Position numbers and translations under genes: made by a program. Below the pieces are notes generated by a model. That model did no database searches, was not told the origin of the DNA, and saw only the letters and a list, made by a program, of their open reading frames with translations. Source: Paenibacillus pasadenensis (GTDB lineage Bacteria > Bacillota > Bacilli > Paenibacillales > Paenibacillaceae). From it: 64,000 nucleotides of DNA. Below are positions 22,334-30,984 of this stretch, piece after piece; the stretch's first letter is position 1, and each line of letters opens with the position of its first letter. The DNA lies in the NCBI RefSeq assembly GCF_023715725.1, contig NZ_JAMBOT010000015.1, positions 1-64,000 on the forward strand, given 5' to 3'.

Positions 22334-23569
22334 ATGAGCGACAACGCCAAAATTACGCTGATTACCGACGACAGCCGTCTCATGCAGCAGCTGCAGCAAA
22401 ATCTGACGTTTCTGAACTTTACGATCGGGGAGCAGATCACCAAGCCCCGCGAGGCGTACATGGAGCTGAACCATACCGAGCCGCGCATCATTGTGCTGGC
22501 GGAGCCGCTGGAGCCGGTAAGCGTGCCGGGCATCGTCCAGCAGCTTAAAAAGGTCAACGAATCGGCGCCGGTCATTTATCTGAGCCGCACGGACGATTTT
22601 GCCGCAATCCGTGAGCTTTACCGGGCAGGCATCTCCGATGTGCTGCGCGTGCCGGATGAGCTGGAGCAGCTGGAGGCGGCGCTGCAAAAGGCGGCGCGTT
22701 TCGCCCGCGCGGGACGCTCTTCCGCTTCAGGCCGGGGAAATCGTGCGCAGGGAGGGCGGATCCTCGCCCTGTTCAGCGCCTCGGGCGGCTCCGGCACAAC
22801 GACGGCGGCGCTGCATCTGGCGCAGATGCTGGCGATGAAGCCGGGTGCGCGCGTGCTGCTGGCCGACCTCAACATGCAGTACGGCGGCTTGCAGCATTAC
22901 CTGGACATTCAGGCCGAGCGCGATCTCGGCGATTTGAAGTCCGTGCTGCAGGAGCTGACCTACAGCCAGCTGAGCAACGTGCTTTACAAGCTGGAACCGT
23001 CCGGCGTGCAGGTGCTGCTGTCGCCTGCCCATCCGCAGGAGGCAGAGACGTTCGGCGGCTCGGATATAGAGCTGCTGTTCAGCGCCTGCCGCCAGCATTT
23101 TGACTATATCGTGCTGGATCTGCCGAAGTCTCTGGACGAAATCTCTATCGCTGCGCTTAACCATGCCGACCGCGTCTTTTACATGCTGAACGTGGACCGT
23201 CCGTCGATTGTGCGCATGAAACATGCGTTTGATATTATGGACCGCTACCATCTGACGGATGCGGAGCAGTTGTCGATTCTGGTGAACCGCCACAGCAAAA
23301 AAGCCGACGTCACGCTGGACGATCTCGGCAAAATGGTATCGGTTCCGGTCATCGGGGTTATTCCTGAGGATAACAAAATGGGCATTCAGTCCCGCATGAA
23401 CGTAGGCAAGCCGCTGCATGTGGAGCCGGGCATGAAGATTAAACGAATGAGAGGGCCGCTCAAGGAGTACGCCGAGCTGGCGCTCAAGCTGTTCAAGGAA
23501 GAAGGAGGCGAGGCGCATGTCGATCTTCCAGCGGTTAAGCAGCAGTCTGGACGACAGATCAGCGTCTGA
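22334..23569 (+). CDS. cpaE: Tad localisation ATPase CpaE/TadZ
   Basis: 411 residues. The N-terminal 125 residues look like an atypical receiver domain (KITLITDDSRLMQQL, ISDVLRVPDELEQL); the rest is a MinD/ParA-type ATPase with a deviant Walker A, LFSASGGSGTTTAALHLAQ, and HFDYIVLDLPKSLDEIS as the switch/Walker B region. In Tad systems this protein places the machinery at a cell site. Its last 53 bases overlap the start of cpaF in another frame, an unusually long overlap that implies coupled translation. The C-terminus is rich in Lys and Glu. Confidence 0.9.
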   Translation: MSDNAKITLITDDSRLMQQLQQNLTFLNFTIGEQITKPREAYMELNHTEPRIIVLAEPLEPVSVPGIVQQLKKVNESAPVIYLSRTDDFAAIRELYRAGISDVLRVPDELEQLEAALQKAARFARAGRSSASGRGNRAQGGRILALFSASGGSGTTTAALHLAQMLAMKPGARVLLADLNMQYGGLQHYLDIQAERDLGDLKSVLQELTYSQLSNVLYKLEPSGVQVLLSPAHPQEAETFGGSDIELLFSACRQHFDYIVLDLPKSLDEISIAALNHADRVFYMLNVDRPSIVRMKHAFDIMDRYHLTDAEQLSILVNRHSKKADVTLDDLGKMVSVPVIGVIPEDNKMGIQSRMNVGKPLHVEPGMKIKRMRGPLKEYAELALKLFKEEGGEAHVDLPAVKQQSGRQISV

Positions 23570-24857
23570 GAAGCCTCAAGACTATCTTGACCAGCTGTTC
23601 AATCATTACAAGGAGCGGCTTCTCAAGGAGACGAACCTGGATCAGCTGATCAAGCTTCCGACCTACCAGAAGCGCAAAACGATTGAAAAGCTGATTACCG
23701 ACATGATGGAGCAGGAGAAGGTCATCATCACCCAGATGGATAAAACCCGTCTGCTGGATATGATTCTCGACGATTCCGTCGGTTACGGTCCGCTGGAGCC
23801 GCTGCTGCAGGACGATGATATTACGGAAATAATGGTCAACGGGCCGAACGAGATTTATATCGAGAAAAAAGGCCAAATCTCTCAGGCGACCATCCAATTT
23901 AAAAATCAGGATCATATCCGCCATATTATCGACCGGATTGTCGCTCCGATTGGACGGCGGGTGGATGAAAGCTCGCCGCTCGTCGACGGGCGGCTGGAGG
24001 ACGGCAGCCGGATCAACGCCGCGATTCCGCCGATTGCGCTGCACGGTCCCGTGCTCACGATCCGGAAGTTCAAGAAGGACCCTTACGTCATGAAGGATTT
24101 AATGGGGTTCGGCTCGCTCTCGGGTAAAATGTCTCAGTTTCTGGAAGCGGCGGTTGCCGGCAAAATGAACATTTTGATTTCCGGGGGGACCGGCAGCGGC
24201 AAAACGACGCTGCTCAACATCATTTCGTCCGCGATTCCCGTCGGGGAGCGCGTCATCACGATTGAGGATATGGCGGAGCTGCGCCTCAACCGCAGAAACT
24301 GCGTATCGCTGGAAGCCCGTCCCGCCAATATGGAGGGCAGCGGTGAAATTACGATCCGCCATCTCGTGCGCAATGCGCTGCGGATGCGTCCGGACCGGAT
24401 TATCGTCGGCGAAGTGCGCGGCGCGGAGGCGCTCGACATGCTGCAGGCGATGAACACCGGCCATGAGGGCTCGCTGACGACGATCCACGCCAACACTCCG
24501 AAGGATGCGATGAGCCGTCTGGAGGCGATGATCCTCATGTCCAACACGTCGATGACCGCGGATGTCGTTCGCCCGTTCATCAGCGCTGCAATTCAGCTCG
24601 TTGTGCAGACGCTGCGCCTGCCGGACGGCACGCGCAAAATCGTGTCCGTCGCCGAGGCGGTGAACGAGGGCAGCGAGCTGAAGCTGAAGGAGCTGTTCCG
24701 CTACCGCCGCACCGGAACGGACAAAAACGGCCGCGGCATCGGATATTTCGAGACGACGGGGTACGTGCCGGAATGCCATGACAAAATTGCGTCGCTTGGC
24801 TACGATCTGGGGCTGGATTTTTATCTGGCTGACCGGGAGGAGAGCGTCCATGCCTGA
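23517..24857 (+). CDS. cpaF: Tad secretion ATPase CpaF/TadA
   Basis: 446 residues, a GspE/VirB11-superfamily ATPase. Walker A GGTGSGKTTLLN is at residues 223-234, followed by IEDMAELRL (Asp/Glu box), RMRPDRIIVGEVRGAEALDML (Walker B) and the His box GHEGSLTTIHANTP. The N-terminal VGYGPLEPLLQDDDITEIMVNGP motif is typical of CpaF. It powers pilus extension, and probably retraction, from the cytosolic side. ATG 23517 follows AAGGAGG by 8 bases and lies inside the end of cpaE. It overlaps tadB by 8 bases. Confidence 0.95.
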   Translation: MSIFQRLSSSLDDRSASEKPQDYLDQLFNHYKERLLKETNLDQLIKLPTYQKRKTIEKLITDMMEQEKVIITQMDKTRLLDMILDDSVGYGPLEPLLQDDDITEIMVNGPNEIYIEKKGQISQATIQFKNQDHIRHIIDRIVAPIGRRVDESSPLVDGRLEDGSRINAAIPPIALHGPVLTIRKFKKDPYVMKDLMGFGSLSGKMSQFLEAAVAGKMNILISGGTGSGKTTLLNIISSAIPVGERVITIEDMAELRLNRRNCVSLEARPANMEGSGEITIRHLVRNALRMRPDRIIVGEVRGAEALDMLQAMNTGHEGSLTTIHANTPKDAMSRLEAMILMSNTSMTADVVRPFISAAIQLVVQTLRLPDGTRKIVSVAEAVNEGSELKLKELFRYRRTGTDKNGRGIGYFETTGYVPECHDKIASLGYDLGLDFYLADREESVHA

Positions 24858-25791
24858 GCACAGTCTGTTTCTGCTCGTTGTGTTCGCTGCAGCGGCGTTT
24901 GGCTTATACGGCGTTATGGAGCTTGTGCATGCCCGCCGCGGCATGAATGCACTGAACCGCAAGCTGACCGAGCTGCATACGGAGGATGCGCGCGCACGCA
25001 GCAGCGCATACCGCCGGCTGAGCTTGCGGCTCGGCGCTTCGGAGTATGGCCGCAGCTGGGCGGATCGGCTGTCCGCAGCCCACATCAAGCTGTCGCCGCT
25101 CAACTGGCTGCTGCTGCTGTGGGGCTCGTGGATCATGATCAGCTTCCTCATTGCGAGCCTGCTTGATCTCGGCTTTCCGTATAATCTGCTCATCGCTTAT
25201 CTGGTTACCAATCTGGGCTCCAAGCAGCTGCTCAAAAGCCGGCAGCAGAAGTTCGGCGAGCAGATTAACCGGCAGCTGCCGGAAATTTGCCGCATGATGT
25301 CCAGCTGCGTGCGCGCCGGGATGAGCATCCAGCAGGGCATCGACATGGTGGCGCAGGAAATCAAGCCGCCAGCCGGATTTCTGTTCCAAACGATGTCGCG
25401 CGAGCTGAAAATGGGCACTGGGGTCGGCGATGTGCTGGAGCGGGTGCATGACCGGTTCACAAGCAAGGATATCCGCCTGCTGACGCAGACGATTATCGTC
25501 CAGCGCCAGGCGGGCGGCAACCTCGGCGCGGCGCTGGACCATCTGGCCCGCACGCTGGAGGAGCGCGAGCGCGTCAATCGTGAAATCAGCAACCAGACGG
25601 CGGAGTCCCGTTACATCGCCTTCACGCTGGCGCTGATGCCGGTCTTTCTCGTGTTTGTGTTTAATACGATTTTTAAAGGCTTCATTACGCCGATCTTCAC
25701 GCTGCCGGGCATGATTTTGCTGGCGGTGGTCATCGTGCTGATGCTGATCGGTTTTTTGCTGATCAGCAAAGTTTCCCGGATAAAGGCGTGA
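24850..25791 (+). CDS. tadB: Tad inner-membrane platform protein TadB
   Basis: 313 residues with membrane helices at the N-terminus, around residues 78-120 and at the C-terminus (ILLAVVIVLMLIGFLLI), and a cytosolic type II secretion F domain (RQLPEICRMMSSCVRAGMSIQQGIDM... LLTQTIIVQRQAGGNLGAALDHLARTLEERERV). With TadC it forms the platform on which CpaF acts. ATG 24850 follows GGAGG by about 8 bases and lies in the end of cpaF; the longer frame from 24778 would place 24 residues of the CpaF region in front of the first helix. Confidence 0.9.
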   Translation: MPEHSLFLLVVFAAAAFGLYGVMELVHARRGMNALNRKLTELHTEDARARSSAYRRLSLRLGASEYGRSWADRLSAAHIKLSPLNWLLLLWGSWIMISFLIASLLDLGFPYNLLIAYLVTNLGSKQLLKSRQQKFGEQINRQLPEICRMMSSCVRAGMSIQQGIDMVAQEIKPPAGFLFQTMSRELKMGTGVGDVLERVHDRFTSKDIRLLTQTIIVQRQAGGNLGAALDHLARTLEERERVNREISNQTAESRYIAFTLALMPVFLVFVFNTIFKGFITPIFTLPGMILLAVVIVLMLIGFLLISKVSRIKA

Positions 25792-25796
25792 TCGTG

Positions 25797-26726
25797 ATGG
25801 AATGGTCCAAACTGCTGCTTTTCGCGGCTCTGGCGCTGTGGGCGCTGTCGATGGCGCTGTTCGCCCTGTATATATTCAAGCGGATTGCGCTGATGCAGCG
25901 GCTCGGCTTAATCGAGAAGGAAAAGAAGAAAAAAGAGCGGTTGTCGGGACGCATAACCGCCAAGGTGTTCCGCTGGTCCGAGGGGCTGACGCCGCTTGGC
26001 AGGCGCTTCCGGATGTTCTCCAACGACGAGCTGCTGGAAAGGCGGCTTGCGCTGGCCGGGCATCCGCACGGAATGAATCTCGACGTCTTTTACGGCTTCC
26101 GGTTTCTGTGCCTGTTCACGGGCCTGCTCATTGGCATGCTGCTGTCGCTTGTCGGCTTTAGTCCGGCCGTCGTTCTGCTGCTGTTCGCCGCCGGTTTTGC
26201 TTACCCCGCCATCTGGCTGCGCTCGGCTGCAGCCGGACGCCAGGAGCAGATCGGCATTGATCTGCCCGACTTCATGGACGCGATGAGCGTAACGCTGCAG
26301 GCAGGCGTGCCGCTTGATCCCGCGATGAAACAGATCGTGCGGACGATGGACGGCCCGCTGAAGGAGGAGCTGCAGCGGTTCCAGCAGGAGCTGGATATCG
26401 GGGTCCCTCGCGAGCAGGCGTATATGCGCCTGATGAACCGGAACCAGTCCAAGCCGCTGGAGATGCTTATTTTGTCGCTGATCCAGGGCAGCAGGCTCGG
26501 CGTTCCGATTTCCAGCACGTTTAAGACGCTGGCGGAGGATATGCGCGACACGCGTGTATCCAGCGTGAAGGAGAAAGCAGCCAAGGCGGGCCCGAAGGTG
26601 ACCTTGATTACAACCTTTGTTATTTTGCCGGCGGTCATTTTGTGCATTGTCGGTTTGTTAGTACTGAACTTTATTTACAACCCGGAAGGCATCGGCATTT
26701 CGTGGGACGGATTGGACAGTCTGTAA
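25797..26726 (+). CDS. tadC: Tad inner-membrane platform protein TadC
   Basis: 309 residues. Membrane segments occur at the N-terminus (LLLFAALALWALSMALFALYIF), around residues 95-145 and near the C-terminus (VTLITTFVILPAVILCIVGLLVLNF). A type II secretion F domain lies in between (IDLPDFMDAMSVTLQAGVPLDPAMKQI... LILSLIQGSRLGVPISSTFKTLAEDMR). It pairs with TadB. ATG 25797 has AAAGGCG 9 bases upstream; GTG 25788 is a possible alternative. It starts 5 bases after tadB and precedes the pilin gene by 28 bases. Confidence 0.9.
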   Translation: MEWSKLLLFAALALWALSMALFALYIFKRIALMQRLGLIEKEKKKKERLSGRITAKVFRWSEGLTPLGRRFRMFSNDELLERRLALAGHPHGMNLDVFYGFRFLCLFTGLLIGMLLSLVGFSPAVVLLLFAAGFAYPAIWLRSAAAGRQEQIGIDLPDFMDAMSVTLQAGVPLDPAMKQIVRTMDGPLKEELQRFQQELDIGVPREQAYMRLMNRNQSKPLEMLILSLIQGSRLGVPISSTFKTLAEDMRDTRVSSVKEKAAKAGPKVTLITTFVILPAVILCIVGLLVLNFIYNPEGIGISWDGLDSL

Positions 26727-26754
26727 ATTCGAACTTGAGAGGAGGTGAACCAAT

Positions 26755-26976
26755 ATGGTACGCACAATTGGTCTTCATCTGTATGCGAAGGCGCAGCAGG
26801 CACGCAGCTTTTTGAGCAATCAGCGCGGAGCTCAGGCGATCGAGTACATCGGCGTCGCAGCCGTTGCCGTCGTCCTGATCATTGCGTTAATCTCCATGTT
26901 TGGCGGTGATGGCGGTGGCATTGCAGAGCAGCTTAAAAACAAGCTTAAAGAATTCATTGATAAAATTAAAATCTAA
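26755..26976 (+). CDS. Flp-type pilin
   Basis: 73 residues. A class III prepilin leader ending NQRG is followed by AQAIEYIGVAAVAVVLIIALISMF, with the Glu at position +5 after the expected cut (G/A) and a Tyr next to it, as in Flp pilins. A short tail (EQLKNKLKEFIDKIKI) follows. The leader is unusually long (about 25 residues before the cut). Its ribosome binding site, GGAGGTGA, is the best in the locus, and a terminator-like hairpin comes directly after the stop, both fitting high expression of the major pilus subunit. Confidence 0.93.
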   Translation: MVRTIGLHLYAKAQQARSFLSNQRGAQAIEYIGVAAVAVVLIIALISMFGGDGGGIAEQLKNKLKEFIDKIKI

Positions 26977-27388
26977 GCATTCGGGCGGTCGGGCTGCGGC
27001 CCGCCCGTTTTCCCGTTTCCTGCGCAATGAGCGGGGAGCCCAGGCGATTGAATTTGTCGGCATTATTCCTCTTTTTCTGCTGATGATTCTCGTTGTCGCC
27101 CAGTTTGCGCTTGTCGGCATAACAGCCGTAGTTGCCAAACAGGCGGCAATGGAGGGAGCGCGCGCCGCGATGGTGGCGGACGGCTCTGGACCCGGTTATG
27201 AAACTGCCGTGCGCAATACGGCAGGCGGCTATAAAGTTCGGAATATATCCCGCTCAACGAGCGGTGAATACGTAACGGTAAGGGTTGAGCTGGAGTCGCC
27301 GATGGTGACAGGCTCGTTGTTCGGCTCCGGCTGGGCGCTGCCAATCAGCACCCAAGTTACCGTCATGAAGGAAAAAACGGACGAATGA
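26957..27388 (+). CDS. TadE-like minor pseudopilin
   Basis: About 143 residues. The prepilin-type motif RNERGAQAIEFVGIIPLFLLMILVVAQFALVG (cut expected after G, Glu at +5) begins about residue 22. The TadE pattern QAAMEGARAAMVADGSGPGYETAV follows, and the C-terminal domain ends in strands (GEYVTVRVELESP, ISTQVTVM). TadE-type minor pseudopilins are needed for pilus assembly. The start is uncertain: TTG 26957 lies in the end of the pilin gene, ATG 26900 and 26909 lie further inside it, and no strong ribosome binding site is present, so translation probably depends on that of the pilin. Confidence 0.8.
   Translation: MIKLKSKHSGGRAAARPFSRFLRNERGAQAIEFVGIIPLFLLMILVVAQFALVGITAVVAKQAAMEGARAAMVADGSGPGYETAVRNTAGGYKVRNISRSTSGEYVTVRVELESPMVTGSLFGSGWALPISTQVTVMKEKTDE
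26982..27011 (+). terminator. Terminator-like attenuator after the pilin gene
   Basis: CGGGCGG and CCGCCCG form a perfect GC-only stem around 12 bases that include further pairing (GGGC/GCCC), followed by GTTTT. It lies 5 bases after the pilin stop and inside the first codons of the TadE-like gene. Partial termination would give more pilin than assembly factors. Confidence 0.6.
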
Positions 27389-27401
27389 GGAGGTGAACGT
27401 C

Positions 27402-29204
27402 ATTCGAATCCGAAACAATCCGGTTCGTTATGTTATGCTCATGCTTTTGCTGCTGGCGGGCCTGCTGCACGGGCTTCCGGCTTATGCGGCTTCTTCCGAC
27501 AGCGGCATCGGCACCGGCCTGGAGTCGTATGATATTCCCGATAAGGGAGGCGATAAGCCGCCTTCCTCGATTGACGTCGCCGTTCCGGACGGCTCGACCG
27601 GCGCTCCGGATTATGACAACGGAGACACGGCTGAGCCTGGGCCGCCCGCATCGGGCGGAGATGACGGCGGGGACGGGAACGATGGAAGCACGGGAGGGCA
27701 AGGGCCAGGAGGAGTAAACACCGGGGACGGGACGAATTCCGGGGGCACAACCCCTGGCGGAACCGATTCCAGCAGCACAAACCCGGGAGGCACGGATCCT
27801 GGCGGAACCGATCCAGGCAATGCCGATCCAGACGGCGGCACTGACGATACGCCGGATGGAAACCAATCCGGTACCGATACTCCCGGCACGACCGATCCCG
27901 GAGGTACGGGTTCATCGGACACGGGGGGCAGCGATACGGATTCCGGTGATACCGGAGAACCGGGAACGGACTCTGGCGATACCGACTCCGGCGACACCGA
28001 TTCTGGCAGCGGCAGCACCCCGGACAGCGATAACCCAAATACCGAATCCGGTGACAGCGGCAAGCCTTGGTACCAGACGTTATGGGAAGGCACGGTCCAG
28101 TTTTCCAAGGGCGCAGGAGCCGGACTGATTGGAGCGGTTGTCGTTGTTGTGGTCATCGTAGCGGTAGCGGCGATTATCGGCGTCACCTTTGGAGCGCCGG
28201 TCATTATCGCCGCGCTAGTCGTCGGTGCGATTGCCGGCGGCATTTATGCTCTTGTCGCCGGAGACGCGTTTGATTTTGTCAAAGCGATGGGCATTGGCGG
28301 TTTGGCCGCAGGTTTTGTGCTGACGCTCGGCCATGCCGGTGTGTTTGCGGCAGCGAGAGGGGCTTTCCAGCTCGTGCGCTCCGCCGGACTCAAACAGGCG
28401 CTTCAGATGGCTGGGACGAGGATATTGGCCTTTTCCAGAACGGCGCTGGGCAATGTGAAAACTACGTTTTTAAACGTAGTCAAACATCCGATTGCCGCTT
28501 TGAAGGAATCGCTTGTGTCCAAAACGTTTTATTTCTCCACAACGATTAATGTGTTCATTAACGTAGGCTTTGATATGGTCGCCACGGGCGAGTTCCCGAC
28601 TCCGCTCAAGACGCTTGGCCTCGTCGCGGAAAGCGCCGCTGGCGCGTTTGTGTTCGACCGTATCGGCGCTGCGCTCGGCGCGGCTGCGAACAGCGGCCTT
28701 GGCAAGCGGGTATCGGCGATGTTCGCCCAGTCGTTCGAGGGCTTCATCGTGTCGCTCGCCAAGCAGGAGAAGACGGACGGAACGACCGTTGCGGCGCAGG
28801 GCTTTTTCAAGGGCTTCGTGCTGCAAACGCTGTTCGGCGGACGCTTCAACCGTCTGCGTACCGATGAAAATATCGGCACGGCCTTCTCGGATTTAGGCTT
28901 GCGAACCGTGGATGACATCGTTCCGAACAACTCGCGTACGATTACCAACGCCGAGTTGAACCGGATCTGGAACGATTCCGCCAATACGAACAATATCAAC
29001 CGCTGGGATAACAGCGGCAATCCCGTGACGCAGCAGCAGTGGAACCAGCTCCAGCAAAATCAGCAGGCTCTGGATAAGCTGTCCGCCAGCGAAGGCGCGA
29101 TGCAGGAGTCGGCTGAGGTCAGCGGGGATAAAGTCATTAACGAAGCGGATAAAGCGCTCGAAGGCAACGGCCAGGAAACTGCGAACGAGAAAGGGAGCAA
29201 ATAG
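27402..29204 (+). CDS. Secreted protein with long Gly/Asp/Ser/Thr linker and glycine-rich membrane region; unknown
   Basis: 600 residues. A signal peptide (VMLMLLLLAGLLHGLPAYA) is followed by about 170 residues of low-complexity linker (GGTDPGGTDPG, TDSGDTDSGDTDSG). Then comes KPWYQTLWEGTVQFSKG and a hydrophobic, glycine-rich part (IGAVVVVVVIVAVAAIIGVTF, IIAALVVGAIAGGIYALVAG, GIGGLAAGFVLTLG), amphipathic helices, and a Gln/Asn-rich soluble tail. The layout resembles pore-type or pre-toxin regions of large secreted effectors, but no family is recognised. The start is odd: GAGGAGG lies 8 bases before an ATT (27402); the in-frame GTG at 27393 overlaps the ribosome binding site. It lies inside the Tad operon. 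Confidence 0.75.
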   Translation: MRIRNNPVRYVMLMLLLLAGLLHGLPAYAASSDSGIGTGLESYDIPDKGGDKPPSSIDVAVPDGSTGAPDYDNGDTAEPGPPASGGDDGGDGNDGSTGGQGPGGVNTGDGTNSGGTTPGGTDSSSTNPGGTDPGGTDPGNADPDGGTDDTPDGNQSGTDTPGTTDPGGTGSSDTGGSDTDSGDTGEPGTDSGDTDSGDTDSGSGSTPDSDNPNTESGDSGKPWYQTLWEGTVQFSKGAGAGLIGAVVVVVVIVAVAAIIGVTFGAPVIIAALVVGAIAGGIYALVAGDAFDFVKAMGIGGLAAGFVLTLGHAGVFAAARGAFQLVRSAGLKQALQMAGTRILAFSRTALGNVKTTFLNVVKHPIAALKESLVSKTFYFSTTINVFINVGFDMVATGEFPTPLKTLGLVAESAAGAFVFDRIGAALGAAANSGLGKRVSAMFAQSFEGFIVSLAKQEKTDGTTVAAQGFFKGFVLQTLFGGRFNRLRTDENIGTAFSDLGLRTVDDIVPNNSRTITNAELNRIWNDSANTNNINRWDNSGNPVTQQQWNQLQQNQQALDKLSASEGAMQESAEVSGDKVINEADKALEGNGQETANEKGSK

Positions 29205-29206
29205 TC

Positions 29207-29503
29207 ATGCTGCAAAAAATTAAAGCCATGGACGACAAGCTGCTGACGAAGCTGATGATGTGGACCAGTCTGTTTTTCATCGTTTCGCTGTTTGTTCTCA
29301 GTTATCTGGCCGGAAGCAACGATTATATCAGCTTCGGCACGGCGGTTGTGTTATGGATCGTCAGCTTTTTGCCGGCGCTGGCGGTTATGGTGCTCATGTT
29401 CATTCATGGCGACGCGCAGACGCGCAGAACGTATCTGTTTCGCATCGTGCTGGCCGTAATTGTATTTGGCGGTTTAAATCTGTACCGGTATTTATCGAAT
29501 TAA
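29207..29503 (+). CDS. Small integral membrane protein, unknown
   Basis: 98 residues with three likely membrane helices (MMWTSLFFIVSLFVLSYLAG, FGTAVVLWIVSFLPALAVMVLMF, LFRIVLAVIVFGGLNLY) and a short charged N-terminus. ATG 29207 starts 2 bases after the stop of the large secreted protein, with AAAGGGAGC upstream, so the two are co-translated and may work together, for example as a membrane partner or protective protein. No family is recognised. It is one of the accessory genes between tadE and the tadG-like gene. Confidence 0.7.
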   Translation: MLQKIKAMDDKLLTKLMMWTSLFFIVSLFVLSYLAGSNDYISFGTAVVLWIVSFLPALAVMVLMFIHGDAQTRRTYLFRIVLAVIVFGGLNLYRYLSN

Positions 29504-29522
29504 TGCGAAAGGCTGTGATTCG

Positions 29523-30983
29523 TTGAAATCGACCTCAACCCGCAAGGCGGCAGCCGCAGCCGTACTGGTGCTCACGGGACTGCTTGCCGCAGCCTGCGAC
29601 AGCAGCGACGGGAAAAAGACGGAGCCGCAGCAGTCCGTCCTTCCCTCATCTTCGCCGGCCGTCTCCCCTTCCCCGGGGGGCGGGCTGAACGAAGGAACGG
29701 AAGAGCCGCAGCCGTCTCCGGCGACTGTCGCCGTGTCAGATATTAGCAAGCACAAGTTCCGGAACGAAATCGTGAAGCTGTTGGAAAGCGGAGCGGCTGC
29801 TCCCGATGCAGACGGGCGGTTCCGCCCGGCGGAGCCGGTAACGCGCGGCGAATTCATCCGCTGGATGAGCGCTTACGACAACAAAGGCATCGCTGCGGAT
29901 AACCCCGGCACGCCGACCTTCAGCGACCTGGCTCCCGGCAGCGAAGATTACGAGCTAATCGAGGGGCTGGCGAAGGCGGAAGCGATCGCCGGCCTGGAAG
30001 ACGGCACAATCCGGCTGGGGGACAATTTGACCCGAGGCCAGCTGACGCTGTTATGGGCGTGGTACCAGAAAAATACCGGCGTCACCGGATCGCAGATGGA
30101 CCGGACGTACTCGGAAGTAAATCTGATGAGCCGGGAAGACCGCAAGGAGATTCCCGACGCCGTTATAAAGCCTGTCGCCTATTATGTGAATCAGGATGAG
30201 AAGCCGTATTTGCGGACCTTCGGCGATACGAGCCGGCTGTCGGCGGAAGCGGAGGTCAGCCGCTCGCAGGCGGCGTTCTGGATCGTCAGCAACGCTGGCG
30301 AGGAGAGCCGCCGTTCGTCCGGCGCAGCGTTCTCGCCGCCGCCGGTTAAGGCAGCCGTTGAAGTTAGCGGACCGGAGCCGGAATCGCCGGCGGCGGGTCA
30401 GACGGCTAGCGATGCGCAGGGGCATAAATTCGCCGCAGCGATCGGCAAGCTGACCGCAAAGGTGAAGCTGGAGGCGGACGGCAAGTTCCGCCCCGACGAG
30501 CCGATTACCCGCTCGGAGTTCATCCGCTGGATGAGCGCCTATGACGATAAAGGCGTCATTCCGTTTCGGCCGTCAACGCCGACTTATACCGATTTGGCTC
30601 CAGAGTCCGAGGATTATGAGCTGGTAGAGGGCTTGACCCAATCCGGCATTATCGCTGGGTTTCCGGACAAAACGATGCGGCTGGAGGAGAAGCTGACCCG
30701 GGAGCAGCTCACGCTATTATGGGGCTGGTATCAGCGGGATAGCTTTGTCGTTAAGCCGGTTTATGCGGCGGACAGCGCCAAGGTGAACCTGCGCCGGTTC
30801 GAGGACCGAGACAAAATCGGCAATCTGTTCGCGGTGAGCGTGGATGGTTACGTGAACCGTGAAGGCAAGCCGTATCTGACTGCGTTCGGAGACGCGAAAA
30901 AGCTGGAGCCGCAGGCGGCGGTAACCCGAGCCCAAGCTGCATTCTGGATTACCGAATACGCCAAGGGCGGCTCGGAGGGCTGA
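29523..30983 (+). CDS. Lipoprotein with two SLH-like domain pairs
   Basis: 486 residues. Signal peptide with lipobox LLAAAC (Cys at about residue 25), then a Pro/Ser-rich linker. Two long repeats of about 200 residues follow, each with SLH motifs: FRPAEPVTRGEFIRWMSAYDNKG with DLAPGSEDYELIEGLAKAEAIAG in the first, FRPDEPITRSEFIRWMSAYDDKG with DLAPESEDYELVEGLTQSGIIAG in the second. SLH domains bind secondary wall polymers, so this protein could tie the membrane to the wall near the pilus machine. TTG 29523 has AAAGG 11 bases upstream. A TadG-like gene begins right after its stop. Confidence 0.82.
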   Translation: MKSTSTRKAAAAAVLVLTGLLAAACDSSDGKKTEPQQSVLPSSSPAVSPSPGGGLNEGTEEPQPSPATVAVSDISKHKFRNEIVKLLESGAAAPDADGRFRPAEPVTRGEFIRWMSAYDNKGIAADNPGTPTFSDLAPGSEDYELIEGLAKAEAIAGLEDGTIRLGDNLTRGQLTLLWAWYQKNTGVTGSQMDRTYSEVNLMSREDRKEIPDAVIKPVAYYVNQDEKPYLRTFGDTSRLSAEAEVSRSQAAFWIVSNAGEESRRSSGAAFSPPPVKAAVEVSGPEPESPAAGQTASDAQGHKFAAAIGKLTAKVKLEADGKFRPDEPITRSEFIRWMSAYDDKGVIPFRPSTPTYTDLAPESEDYELVEGLTQSGIIAGFPDKTMRLEEKLTREQLTLLWGWYQRDSFVVKPVYAADSAKVNLRRFEDRDKIGNLFAVSVDGYVNREGKPYLTAFGDAKKLEPQAAVTRAQAAFWITEYAKGGSEG

Positions 30984-30984
30984 C

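Noticed and set aside
27439..28243. Two antisense frames (199 and 210 codons) opposite the linker-coding region
   Set aside because: They arise from the low-complexity Gly/Asp/Thr codons, giving Pro/Ser/Val- or Arg/Cys-rich strings.
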